Positions 1-6,683 of a stretch of 16,793 bases of DNA are shown here, piece after piece; position 1 is the first letter of the stretch; the number at the start of each line of letters is the position of its first letter. A model generated the notes under the pieces. That model ran no database searches and had not been told where the DNA came from. It saw only the letters and a list, made by a program, of their open reading frames with translations. The translations under genes were made by a program, and so were the position numbers. The DNA lies in assembly GCA_902772675.1 (NCBI GenBank), contig CACYBN010000147.1, positions 1 to 16,793 of the forward strand, in the 5' to 3' direction. The DNA comes from an uncultured Erysipelotrichaceae bacterium (GTDB lineage Bacteria > Bacillota_I > Bacilli_A > RF39 > UBA660).

Positions 1-1605
1 TTAGTCTTATTTATAGTTGAATCTGAATTAAAACTAGATTTTATTTCTAATTTATTTGTACTTGCGTTTATGGTATATATTTATTCTCATAAATTTGAAA
101 GGTTTAAAATAGTTAGAAATACTTTATTAATAATGTGTTTATCTTTAGGAATAGGATTCTCTATTTATAGTTGTTATGATTCTAATTATAATAATTTTGT
201 AAATGGTCATACTATAACAGGTGTAGATCTTACATATGATACTAATAATAATACGATAGCTAATTTTAAAGATGCTATTCTTTATTTAAAAGAAAAAGAT
301 AAATCATTTTATCTAATTGGTAAATATCCATATAACTTTAATATGGCAAATTTATCTTTATATAATAATTATCAATCTATGTCTTATTATTTTTCAATTA
401 ATTCAAATAATTATAATATATTAGCTACTGATTTAAAAAATAATCAATACGATATTAGCTACGAGATAGAGGAGTTTAATTATAGAACTAGAATAACATC
501 ACTACTTGGAAATAAATATTTTATTACTGATAATAAAAGATATGTTCCATATGGATATAAATTGATAAAAGAAATAAAAAATAATAATAAAACTACTTAT
601 ATTTATGAAAATAATAACTATATAAAATTTGGAATTATTTATCAAGATTATATTAAAGAAGAAGATTATGATAAATTATCTGAGTCTGAAAAAGAAGTTG
701 GTTTATTAAAAACAACAGTATTAGATAAAGATCATACATATCATTTTGTTTATTTTAAAGATTATAAAAAACATATAGATAAAAATATAAAAAAATATAA
801 TAATAAAGTCTTATTTAATAATAGAGAGATAAATAAGAAAGAAATAAAAATAACTGATAAAGATTCAGAATATTTAGAAGTAAAAACAGATAAAATAAAA
901 AATAGAGAAATATATATTAAAATTAATGGTCTTAAGTATGAAACAGAATCTATTAATGAAATATTAAATAGGAATTTAAATAAACTTAATCCAACTAATA
1001 TTAATAACTATCTTCATAAAAGTAAATGGGATAATAATTTATATGATTATACTGTTCAAGCTAGCAGTGGTGGTCATTATGTTTCTAAAAAATATAGAGA
1101 TTATATAACTGATCCATATTATTATGAAATTGATTCTTCTTATATGAATTTAGGATATTATGAAAAATTTAATGGAACTGTAAAATTAAAATTTAATAAA
1201 GTGGGTACTTATACATATGATAGTATTGAAATTATTGCAGTAAATTTTGATGATTATTCATCTGATGTCCAAGAATTAAATAAATCTAATTTTGATATTA
1301 TTGAATATAAAGATGGATATATGAAAGCTAGTACAAAAACTTCTAGAGATGGTATTCTTCAACTAAATACTAATTATTTAGATGGATTTAAAGTGTTTGT
1401 AGATGATAAAGAAATAGAAAAGTTTAGATCTAATAAGTATTTTATAGGTATTTATTTAGCTAAAGGTGATCATACTATTGAACTTAAATATGAGACTCCT
1501 TATGTAAGAGAAGGATTAAAAATAACAAAAATTGGTATTTATTTAACAATAATAATATTCTTGTTTGATTGTGAAAAAATGGTGAAAAAGCGTTATTTTA
1601 GTTGA
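1..1605 (+). CDS. yfhO: YfhO-family membrane protein, C-terminal part (5' end outside window)
   Basis: The frame is open from base 1 to the TGA at 1603-1605, so this is the last 534 residues of a longer protein; the ATG at 70 is probably internal. What is visible: hydrophobic helices within the first ~60 residues, a large Asn/Tyr/Lys-rich region that is presumably extracytoplasmic, and a final helix followed by KMVKKR near the C terminus. The end resembles the YfhO family (usually above 800 residues): a 'LDGFKVFVDDKEIEKF' beta-strand pattern, then 'GIYLAKGDHTIELKY' and 'GLKITKIGIYL' leading into the last helix. In Bacillus subtilis, YfhO is a multi-pass glycosyltransferase that works with the C55-P-GlcNAc synthase CsbB to glycosylate lipoteichoic acid. 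A CsbB-like gene lies two genes downstream at 2501, which supports a similar role here. The family call rests on the C-terminal pattern only; the acceptor polymer is unknown. Confidence 0.72.
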   Translation, partial: LVLFIVESELKLDFISNLFVLAFMVYIYSHKFERFKIVRNTLLIMCLSLGIGFSIYSCYDSNYNNFVNGHTITGVDLTYDTNNNTIANFKDAILYLKEKDKSFYLIGKYPYNFNMANLSLYNNYQSMSYYFSINSNNYNILATDLKNNQYDISYEIEEFNYRTRITSLLGNKYFITDNKRYVPYGYKLIKEIKNNNKTTYIYENNNYIKFGIIYQDYIKEEDYDKLSESEKEVGLLKTTVLDKDHTYHFVYFKDYKKHIDKNIKKYNNKVLFNNREINKKEIKITDKDSEYLEVKTDKIKNREIYIKINGLKYETESINEILNRNLNKLNPTNINNYLHKSKWDNNLYDYTVQASSGGHYVSKKYRDYITDPYYYEIDSSYMNLGYYEKFNGTVKLKFNKVGTYTYDSIEIIAVNFDDYSSDVQELNKSNFDIIEYKDGYMKASTKTSRDGILQLNTNYLDGFKVFVDDKEIEKFRSNKYFIGIYLAKGDHTIELKYETPYVREGLKITKIGIYLTIIIFLFDCEKMVKKRYFS

Positions 1606-1630
1606 TTTATAAAGCATTTTGCTTTAAGAT
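1602..1630 (+). promoter_or_regulatory. Possible promoter for the anchored thioredoxin-like gene
   Basis: TTGATT (1602-1607) and TAAGAT (1625-1630) are separated by 17 bases, each matching four of six consensus positions. Transcription would start near 1637, just at the Shine-Dalgarno sequence. The spacer holds an inverted repeat, AAAGCA (1611-1616) and TGCTTT (1620-1625). In such A+T-rich DNA, chance matches of this quality are common, so the call is weak. Confidence 0.3.
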
Positions 1631-1651
1631 GATTATAGGAGGACTAAGAAA

Positions 1652-2425
1652 ATGGCAAAGAAAGTTACAAAGAATAATAGTAAAGAAGTTACTAAGAAGA
1701 AAAAAGATAAAAAGGTTGAAGTTCTTGAAGAAGAAATTGATATGAGTGAATTCGACGATGAAGATTTTGAAGATGAAGAAGTTGTATCAGAAGTAGATGA
1801 AGACTATGACGATGAAGATTTTGAAGATGAAGAAGCACCTAAAACTACAAAAGTAAAAAAAGTTTCTTCAAAAGAACAATCTGATTTAGATTTAAATAGA
1901 GTTATGTCTATAGCTACTTTAGTTATTTCTGCTTTAGCTTTAATTATCTCATTAATAGTTTTAAGCAAAGTCTCATTTATTGCAAAACAATTTGATGATG
2001 GTAAAAAAGAATCTAAAGTTGATAGTGAACTAAATGAAGAAGGTAGTTATGAAGCTGATTATGATACTAGTTCATTTAAAGAAATATCAGCTGAAGAATT
2101 TATAGATATGATCAAAGATGAAGATTCTAAAGCATTTGTATATACTGGAAGACCAACATGCTCTTATTGTACATTAATGATTGGAAACTTAATTAAATCA
2201 GTAGAAGATTATGATTATACATTATATTATTTAAATACTGATAACTTAGATAGTGATTCTACTGGAAAAATTACTGAACTTGATGAAATATTAGAAAAGG
2301 ATTTCCCTGCTACTCCAATGGTATATTTAGTTGGAGATGGAAAAGTATATGATGTTAATGAAGGTTATACTGATTATGCTACTTATACAAAATTCCTTGA
2401 AGACAACGATGTAGAAAAAAGATAA
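1652..2425 (+). CDS. Membrane-anchored thioredoxin-fold protein with acidic N-terminal region
   Basis: 257 residues. The start is clear: GGAGG at 1638-1642, nine bases before the ATG. Order of parts: Lys-rich residues 1-21; a strongly acidic region about 22-62 holding two copies of DDEDFEDEE; one transmembrane helix about 84-105; a charged linker; then a thioredoxin-like domain from about 141 with the active-site pair C170-S-Y-C173 and a Thr-Pro at 221-222 in the place of the cis-proline. This domain resembles the thioredoxin-like 'bacteriocin accessory' type found in Firmicutes, which is a loose similarity. It probably performs thiol-disulfide exchange at the membrane. If the N terminus is cytoplasmic the redox domain is outside, but flanking charges are positive on both sides, so topology is unsettled. 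It sits between yfhO and a CsbB-like gene. Confident as a gene and a fold; substrate unknown. Confidence 0.75.
   Translation: MAKKVTKNNSKEVTKKKKDKKVEVLEEEIDMSEFDDEDFEDEEVVSEVDEDYDDEDFEDEEAPKTTKVKKVSSKEQSDLDLNRVMSIATLVISALALIISLIVLSKVSFIAKQFDDGKKESKVDSELNEEGSYEADYDTSSFKEISAEEFIDMIKDEDSKAFVYTGRPTCSYCTLMIGNLIKSVEDYDYTLYYLNTDNLDSDSTGKITELDEILEKDFPATPMVYLVGDGKVYDVNEGYTDYATYTKFLEDNDVEKR
1754..1834 (+). repeat. 27-bp perfect direct repeat encoding DDEDFEDEE
   Basis: The 27 bases at 1754-1780 are repeated exactly at 1808-1834, 54 bases (18 codons) later and in the same frame. Each copy encodes DDEDFEDEE within the acidic region of the anchored thioredoxin-like protein. This looks like a recent in-frame internal duplication, and the repeat could expand or contract by slippage. 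Confidence 0.85.
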
Positions 2426-2426
2426 T

Positions 2427-2451
2427 AAAAAAACACGAAAGTGTTTTTTTT
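2427..2451 (+). terminator. Rho-independent terminator after the thioredoxin-like gene
   Basis: An A-rich arm ending AACAC (to 2435), loop GAAA (2436-2439), arm GTGTT, then a run of eight T's (2444-2451). It starts directly after the TAA at 2423-2425 and separates this gene from the glycosyltransferase unit. Confidence 0.85.
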
Positions 2452-2462
2452 GTTTGTAATAG

Positions 2463-2471
2463 TGATATAAT
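2463..2471 (+). promoter_or_regulatory. Extended -10 promoter for the glycosyltransferase
   Basis: TGATATAAT is a perfect -10 hexamer (2466-2471) with the extended TGn motif. No good -35 lies 17 bases upstream, where the terminator T-run falls. The expected transcription start is near 2478, leaving a leader of about 23 bases that contains GAGGTG (2491-2496) ahead of the ATG at 2501. Confidence 0.65.
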
Positions 2472-2500
2472 AGAGCCAACTGAATTTTTAGAGGTGAGTT

Positions 2501-3424
2501 ATGAAATTATCGGTTATTATTCCATGTCATAATGAAGAAAAAAATATTTTCTTATTTTATGATGAATTTAAAAATGCTTTTAAATATTATAAAGGTACTT
2601 TTGAATTAATATTTGTAGATGATGGTTCTAAAGATGGGACATTATCTGAAATAAAAAAATTAGTTAATAAAAAGAATGATTGTATAAAAGGTATTTCTTT
2701 TTCAAGAAACTTTGGAAAAGAAGCTGCAATGTATGCTGGTTTAGTTGAAGCAAAAGGAGATTATATCTCTATAATAGATGCTGATTTACAACAAAAACCA
2801 TCTGTACTTCTTAATATGTTAAAAATTCTTGAAAAAGATAAAGACTTAGATTGTGTTTGTGCTTTCCAAGAAAAGAGAAAAGAAAATAAGATTATTGCTA
2901 AAATGAAGGATGCTTTCTATAAGATTATTAATAAAACTTCTGAAATAGAATTTGTTAGTGGTGCTAGTGATTTCCGTGTATTTAGAAGAAGTGTTGCCGA
3001 ATCAATAATCAATTTAGGAGAACATCATAGATTCTTAAAAGGTATTTTCTCATTTGTTGGTTATAATACTAAATTTATTCCATATGAAGTAGAAGAAAGA
3101 CAAAATGGAACAAGTAATTGGAGTTTTAAACAATTAGTTAAATATGCTTTTGATGGTATTATTGGTTTTTCTAATATTTTTCTAAAAATACCTATGAAAT
3201 TAGGAATATTATCATTTTTTGCATCTTTTATATATTTATTAGTAGCTCTATTATTAAAAGTAGAGTTAAATACTGTATTTATAATTTTCTTAATATTATT
3301 ATCTTTATCTATTGTTCTTATTAATATAGGAATGACAAATTTATATATTTCTAGAATCTATGATGAAGTCAAATCTAGACCAAATTATATAATTAGGAGT
3401 ATAATAGAAAAAGAAGATAAATAA
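2501..3424 (+). CDS. Family 2 glycosyltransferase, GtrB/CsbB-like (polyprenyl-phosphate sugar transferase)
   Basis: 307 residues, the usual length for the family. The GT-A domain covers about 1-215: VIIPCHNEE at 5-13, the nucleotide-binding D40-D41 in FVDDGSKDGT, and the metal-binding D93-A-D95. NWSFKQLVKYAFDGI at 206-220 is typical of the GtrB/DPM1-like branch that loads a sugar onto undecaprenyl phosphate. Two helices follow (about 231-252 and 257-279), and the RIYDEVKSRPNYII tail is typical of the family. The enzyme should act at the inner face of the membrane. After DAD the usual LQDP reads LQQKP, a small departure. Nearby yfhO suggests the CsbB-YfhO pairing known from B. subtilis. The sugar cannot be read from the sequence. 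The gene is followed two bases later by a small ORF. Confidence 0.88.
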   Translation: MKLSVIIPCHNEEKNIFLFYDEFKNAFKYYKGTFELIFVDDGSKDGTLSEIKKLVNKKNDCIKGISFSRNFGKEAAMYAGLVEAKGDYISIIDADLQQKPSVLLNMLKILEKDKDLDCVCAFQEKRKENKIIAKMKDAFYKIINKTSEIEFVSGASDFRVFRRSVAESIINLGEHHRFLKGIFSFVGYNTKFIPYEVEERQNGTSNWSFKQLVKYAFDGIIGFSNIFLKIPMKLGILSFFASFIYLLVALLLKVELNTVFIIFLILLSLSIVLINIGMTNLYISRIYDEVKSRPNYIIRSIIEKEDK

Positions 3425-3426
3425 AT

Positions 3427-3750
3427 GTGAGTTTAGTGCTATATTTAATTGCTGCATGTGAAAATTCTAGTACTTTATTTGCGATATCTTATGTAAAAGT
3501 TATTTTACAAGTTATTATAGTAGTACCATCTATTATGTTACAAGGTGCTTATAAAGAGGGAGATTCAGCTTTTGATGCTAAAAATTTAACTTGTGATGTT
3601 TCATATACAGTAAATATGGATGAAGAAGAGAAAGATACTTATTGTAATATATCAAAATTAGAATTGTTATCTTTTTTAGAAGATATTAATAATTTTACAG
3701 ATGATAAAGACATAAAATCTATTGTTGACAAAGGTATTAGTCATAAATAA
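3427..3750 (+). CDS. Small hypothetical membrane protein (GTG start)
   Basis: A 107-residue frame starting at GTG two bases after the glycosyltransferase stop; an in-frame stop at 3418-3420 rules out an earlier start, and a second GTG lies at 3436. No convincing Shine-Dalgarno precedes it, so expression would depend on translational coupling to the upstream gene. The first ~40 residues are hydrophobic (one long or two short helices around YLIAAC and VKVILQVIIVVPSIML), followed by a soluble acidic tail with two cysteines (TCDVS and TYCNIS). I do not recognise the family. It is too short and has too few helices to be a typical GtcA-type flippase, which would have been the expected partner of a CsbB/YfhO system. 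Composition looks like coding sequence. It could be real or a remnant of a larger membrane protein. Confidence 0.5.
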   Translation: MSLVLYLIAACENSSTLFAISYVKVILQVIIVVPSIMLQGAYKEGDSAFDAKNLTCDVSYTVNMDEEEKDTYCNISKLELLSFLEDINNFTDDKDIKSIVDKGISHK

Positions 3751-3805
3751 TTGTCTATTTTTGTAAAAAAGTATTATTAAAGTAACTTAATGGAAAAAAA
3801 TAGTA

Positions 3806-3811
3806 TATAAT
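3806..3811 (+). promoter_or_regulatory. -10 element of the mraY promoter
   Basis: A perfect TATAAT. No convincing -35 is visible. Transcription would start near 3818, downstream of the TTG at 3816 that gives the longest reading frame; this supports the ATG at 3837 as the real start. The leader is about 19 bases and holds GAAGGGAG (3822-3829). Confidence 0.6.
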
Positions 3812-3836
3812 TTAATTGCACGAAGGGAGATTCTTT

Positions 3837-4823
3837 ATGGGAATATTATTGTTAACAAAAGTAATATTTGCGTTGATGATTGGTTTTATTTTATCTCTAG
3901 TAGTTGGAATTGTTTTAGTACCAACATTGAGATCTTTAAGAATTGGTCAAACTATTAGTGAATACGTAGGTGTTGCACATAAGAGTAAAAATGGTGTTCC
4001 TACTTTTGGTGGACTAATATTTATTATTCCAACACTGGTAGCAACATTTGGTTTATTAATAACTGATAAAATGGCTTGGAGTACTAATTTAGGTATTATA
4101 TTATTGGTATTTATTGGTTATGCAGTTATTGGTTTTTTAGATGATTTATTAAGCTTTAGAAGAAAGAATAATATAGGTTTAACTAGTATCCAAAAGTTAT
4201 TATTACAAATTATAATTGCTTTATTTTTCTTTTACTTGTATATGAAAACTGATGGATCTACATCTCTACATATTTCTACGTTACATATTAATATTGAGAT
4301 GGGATGGCTATATAGTATATTCTTATTATTTGTTTTAGTAGGAGCAAGTAATGCAGTTAATTTAACAGATGGTTTAGATGGTTTAGCAGGTGGTTTATCT
4401 GCGATAGCTTTCTTAGCATTTGCATTAATATCTATAGTAGTTGGTTTTGAAGAAATAGGTATATTTACATTTATCTTAATAGGTTCATTAATTGGATTCT
4501 TATTCTTTAATATGCATCCTGCTAAGATATTTATGGGAGATACTGGTTCTTTGGCTCTAGGAGCAGTAATGGGTGCAATTGCAATAATTACTCATAGAGA
4601 GTTAACTTTATTTGTAGTAGCATTTGTATTTGTTATAGAAACATTAAGTGTAATATTACAAGTATTATGGATGTTTATCTTCCATAGAAGATTATTCTTA
4701 ATGACACCACTTCATCATCACTTTGAAAAATTGGGATGGAATGAAAGTGATATAGTTAGAGTATTTCTAGCATGTGGATTATTATTAACTATGGCTGGAA
4801 TATTCTTTGGTGTATGGTTATAA
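3837..4823 (+). CDS. mraY: Phospho-N-acetylmuramoyl-pentapeptide-transferase
   Basis: MraY transfers phospho-MurNAc-pentapeptide from UDP to undecaprenyl phosphate, making lipid I, the first membrane step of peptidoglycan synthesis. From the ATG at 3837 (GAAGGGAG seven bases upstream) the protein has 328 residues, normal for the family; the longer frame from a TTG at 3816 would start before the likely transcript. Motifs in order: HKSKNGVPTFGG (48-59), the Asp pair D102-D103 in GFLDDL, NAVNLTDGLDGLAGG (172-186), D235 in MGDTGS, and the His cluster PLHHHFEKLGW (291-301). Hydrophobic segments match the ten-helix fold. The gene stands alone between its own promoter and terminator rather than in a dcw cluster with murD, murE or ftsW, which is unusual. 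Its presence shows the organism makes a cell wall. Confidence 0.96.
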   Translation: MGILLLTKVIFALMIGFILSLVVGIVLVPTLRSLRIGQTISEYVGVAHKSKNGVPTFGGLIFIIPTLVATFGLLITDKMAWSTNLGIILLVFIGYAVIGFLDDLLSFRRKNNIGLTSIQKLLLQIIIALFFFYLYMKTDGSTSLHISTLHINIEMGWLYSIFLLFVLVGASNAVNLTDGLDGLAGGLSAIAFLAFALISIVVGFEEIGIFTFILIGSLIGFLFFNMHPAKIFMGDTGSLALGAVMGAIAIITHRELTLFVVAFVFVIETLSVILQVLWMFIFHRRLFLMTPLHHHFEKLGWNESDIVRVFLACGLLLTMAGIFFGVWL

Positions 4824-4847
4824 AGTAGATTTTATCTACTTTTTTTA
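4822..4847 (+). terminator. Rho-independent terminator after mraY
   Basis: AAAGTAGAT (4822-4830), loop TTT, ATCTACTTT (4834-4842), with the T-run continuing to 4847. The 5' arm overlaps the mraY stop codon. Confidence 0.85.
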
Positions 4848-4913
4848 TGTGATAAAAAGATGAAAGATTAAGTAGTTTTAGTGAACTCTATTTAATAAAC
4901 AATATTATTATTG

Positions 4914-4919
4914 TATATT
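4914..4919 (+). promoter_or_regulatory. Possible -10 element for the Asn-rich membrane protein
   Basis: TATATT preceded directly by TTG, resembling the TTGTATAAT seen before rlmN. A start near 4926 would leave a leader of about 17 bases with AAAGGAG before the ATG at 4943. A short inverted repeat, ACAAT (4899-4903) and ATTGT (4910-4914), overlaps it. The -35 region (TTTAAT, 4891-4896) is poor. A promoter is expected here because terminators lie on both sides of the gene. Confidence 0.35.
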
Positions 4920-4942
4920 TTTCTCACAAAGGAGATGAGTAT

Positions 4943-5584
4943 ATGAAAAATAGTAGAACGATTAAAAATGTTATTATGATAGCTATAATTATTTTTATGG
5001 TAATTGCTTTATTATTTACTATTAAATCTAATAAAGAAGTAAGAAATGGTATGAATAATAGACAAGGACCTAATAATAGTCAAAATATACCTTTTGATAA
5101 TAATTCAAACAATCAAGAAGAGACAAAACCTGAAGATAATGAATCAAATTCAGAAACTAAACCTGAAGAACCACAAGAAGATTCTAATGAAAGAAATAAT
5201 AATAACTTAGATAGAGGTAATAGACCTAATAGAGATAATAGAAATAGAAATTATGAATTATCAAATAGAGAAGTTAAACATTCTAAAAGTAATATTATTT
5301 TAATAGTAGGAGAATCTATTATTATATCTTCATTAACTATGTATTTGATTATGTCTAAGTTTAATAAAAAAAGTTTTAAAGAAACTTTAGAAGATAATGA
5401 TAAAGTAGCTATTTTAATATTAGGAACTATCTTATTAACTGCAGTAATAACAGTTGGGTCTAATGGATTTACTAAAAATCATATGAATAATGATTTAAGT
5501 GAACCACAAATGCAAGATAATAGACCTTCTATTGATAATCGTAATAATAGTAATAATCAATCTAATATAGAAGAAACAACATAG
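4943..5584 (+). CDS. Hypothetical Asn-rich membrane protein with three predicted helices
   Basis: 213 residues with a strong Shine-Dalgarno (AAAGGAG, 4929-4935) before the ATG. Layout: a helix at about 8-27; a hydrophilic low-complexity region at about 28-115 dominated by Asn, Glu, Arg, Pro and Gln (for example NNRQGPNNSQN and NRPNRDNRNRN); a helix at about 117-136; a short charged loop KKSFKETLEDND; a helix at about 152-170; and another Asn/Gln-rich tail. There are no cysteines and no catalytic motif that I recognise. The polar stretches probably lie outside the cell as spacers, as in surface or envelope-associated proteins, but that is inference. It forms a single-gene unit between two terminators. 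The gene is very likely real; the function is unknown. Confidence 0.7.
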   Translation: MKNSRTIKNVIMIAIIIFMVIALLFTIKSNKEVRNGMNNRQGPNNSQNIPFDNNSNNQEETKPEDNESNSETKPEEPQEDSNERNNNNLDRGNRPNRDNRNRNYELSNREVKHSKSNIILIVGESIIISSLTMYLIMSKFNKKSFKETLEDNDKVAILILGTILLTAVITVGSNGFTKNHMNNDLSEPQMQDNRPSIDNRNNSNNQSNIEETT

Positions 5585-5588
5585 TAAA

Positions 5589-5627
5589 AAAACTTTCTAG
5601 TTATATCTAGAAAGTTTTATTTTTATT
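5589..5627 (+). terminator. Rho-independent terminator before the rlmN operon
   Basis: A 12-bp perfect stem, AAAACTTTCTAG (5589-5600) and CTAGAAAGTTTT (5607-5618), with loop TTATAT, followed by a T-rich tail to 5627. It is the longest stem of the window's terminators and lies only ten bases before the rlmN -10 element. Confidence 0.9.
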
Positions 5628-5637
5628 AAAAATCTTG

Positions 5638-5643
5638 TATAAT
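5638..5643 (+). promoter_or_regulatory. -10 element of the rlmN-prkC-thiol operon
   Basis: A perfect TATAAT preceded by TTG. The -35 position (5615-5620) falls in the preceding terminator and reads TTTTAT, a weak match. The expected transcript start is near 5650, which would leave a leader of only about 11 bases with GAAGGA (5653-5658) before the ATG at 5661. Confidence 0.6.
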
Positions 5644-5660
5644 CAAGTTGGTGAAGGAAT

Positions 5661-6683
5661 ATGGAAAGTATATATAATAAAACTTTTAATGAATTAGTAG
5701 ATTATTTTATAAATATTGGAGAGAAAAAGTTTAAAGCGGAACAAGTATTTGATTGGTTATATATAAAAAGAGTAAAGTCTTTTGATGATATGACTAATAT
5801 AAAAAAAGAGATAATAGAAAAACTAAAAGAAGATTTTTATATTAATAATATTAATCTAGATAAAGTAGAGAGAGATATTGAAGTTAATAAATATCTATTT
5901 ACTCTAAGAGATGGAGAACATATTGAATCTGTTCTTATGAGACATGATTATGGTACTAGTATATGTATTTCTTCTCAAGTTGGATGTAATATGGGATGTA
6001 GATTTTGTGAGAGTGGAAGACTTAAAAAAGTTAGAAATCTTAAAGCATCTGAAATGATTGAACAAATACTTAAAGTAGAAGAAGATATAGAAACAAGAAT
6101 TACTCATGTTGTTATTATGGGTATAGGAGAACCTTTTGATAATTTTGATAATTTCAAGAAATTTGTAGAAATAATTAATTATCAAAAAGGAATTAATATT
6201 GGAGCTAGACATATTACTGTATCTACTTGTGGTATTGTTCCTAAGATAAGAGAATTTAGTGAATTTCCATATCAAGTAAATTTAGCTATTTCTTTACATG
6301 CTCCTAATAATGAGATTAGAGATAAGATAATGCCTATTAATAAAGCTTATCCATTAGAAGTTCTAATACCTGAAATTAAAAGATATATAAAAACTACTAA
6401 TAGAAGGGTTACTTTTGAATATATAATGCTTTCTGGAATTAATGATTCTCTAGAATGTGCTAATGAGTTATGTGACTTAGTAAAAGGTATGAACTGTTAT
6501 ATTAATTTAATTCCTTACAATGAAACAAATAATTTAGGATATAAACGTTCTAAAAAAGATACTATTTCTAAATTTTATGATATAATTAAAAAGAGAAATA
6601 TAAGTGTAACGATAAGAAGAGAATTTGGTTCTAATATCAGTGCAGCATGTGGGCAACTTAGAAGCAAAAAGGAGGATTTATGA
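5661..6683 (+). CDS. rlmN: Dual-specificity 23S rRNA/tRNA adenine-C2 methyltransferase RlmN
   Basis: A radical-SAM enzyme that methylates C2 of A2503 in 23S rRNA and, in well-studied bacteria, A37 of certain tRNAs. 340 residues, normal length. The radical-SAM cluster ligands are C109, C113 and C116 (CNMGCRFC). The two additional cysteines of the mechanism are present: C102, seven residues before the cluster as in Escherichia coli RlmN, and C330 in SAACGQLR near the C terminus, the methyl-carrying residue. MGIGEP (about 153-158) is the SAM-binding GEP motif. These features separate RlmN from other radical-SAM enzymes. It opens a nine-gene operon; its TGA overlaps the ATG of the phosphatase gene by four bases (ATGA). 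In Firmicutes rlmN commonly precedes prpC-prkC-rsgA. Confidence 0.95.
   Translation: MESIYNKTFNELVDYFINIGEKKFKAEQVFDWLYIKRVKSFDDMTNIKKEIIEKLKEDFYINNINLDKVERDIEVNKYLFTLRDGEHIESVLMRHDYGTSICISSQVGCNMGCRFCESGRLKKVRNLKASEMIEQILKVEEDIETRITHVVIMGIGEPFDNFDNFKKFVEIINYQKGINIGARHITVSTCGIVPKIREFSEFPYQVNLAISLHAPNNEIRDKIMPINKAYPLEVLIPEIKRYIKTTNRRVTFEYIMLSGINDSLECANELCDLVKGMNCYINLIPYNETNNLGYKRSKKDTISKFYDIIKKRNISVTIRREFGSNISAACGQLRSKKEDL

Noticed and set aside
1611..1625. Hairpin after yfhO as a terminator
   Set aside because: AAAGCA/TGCTTT forms a short stem but is followed by AAGATGAT rather than a T-run, so intrinsic termination is not supported.
3816..3836. TTG start giving a longer MraY
   Set aside because: The TTG would lie at or before the predicted transcript start and has no ribosome binding site, whereas the ATG at 3837 has GAAGGGAG at good spacing.
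4848..4942. RNA gene or riboswitch in the gap after mraY
   Set aside because: The gap is about 95 bases of A+T-rich sequence with only a small ACAAT/ATTGT inverted repeat; no tRNA-like or conserved riboswitch core is visible.
5904..6275. 123-codon open frame on the minus strand inside rlmN
   Set aside because: It is fully covered by rlmN, has a Ser/Asn/Ile/Phe-rich low-complexity translation and no family motif. It is a by-product of A+T-rich codon use on the + strand.
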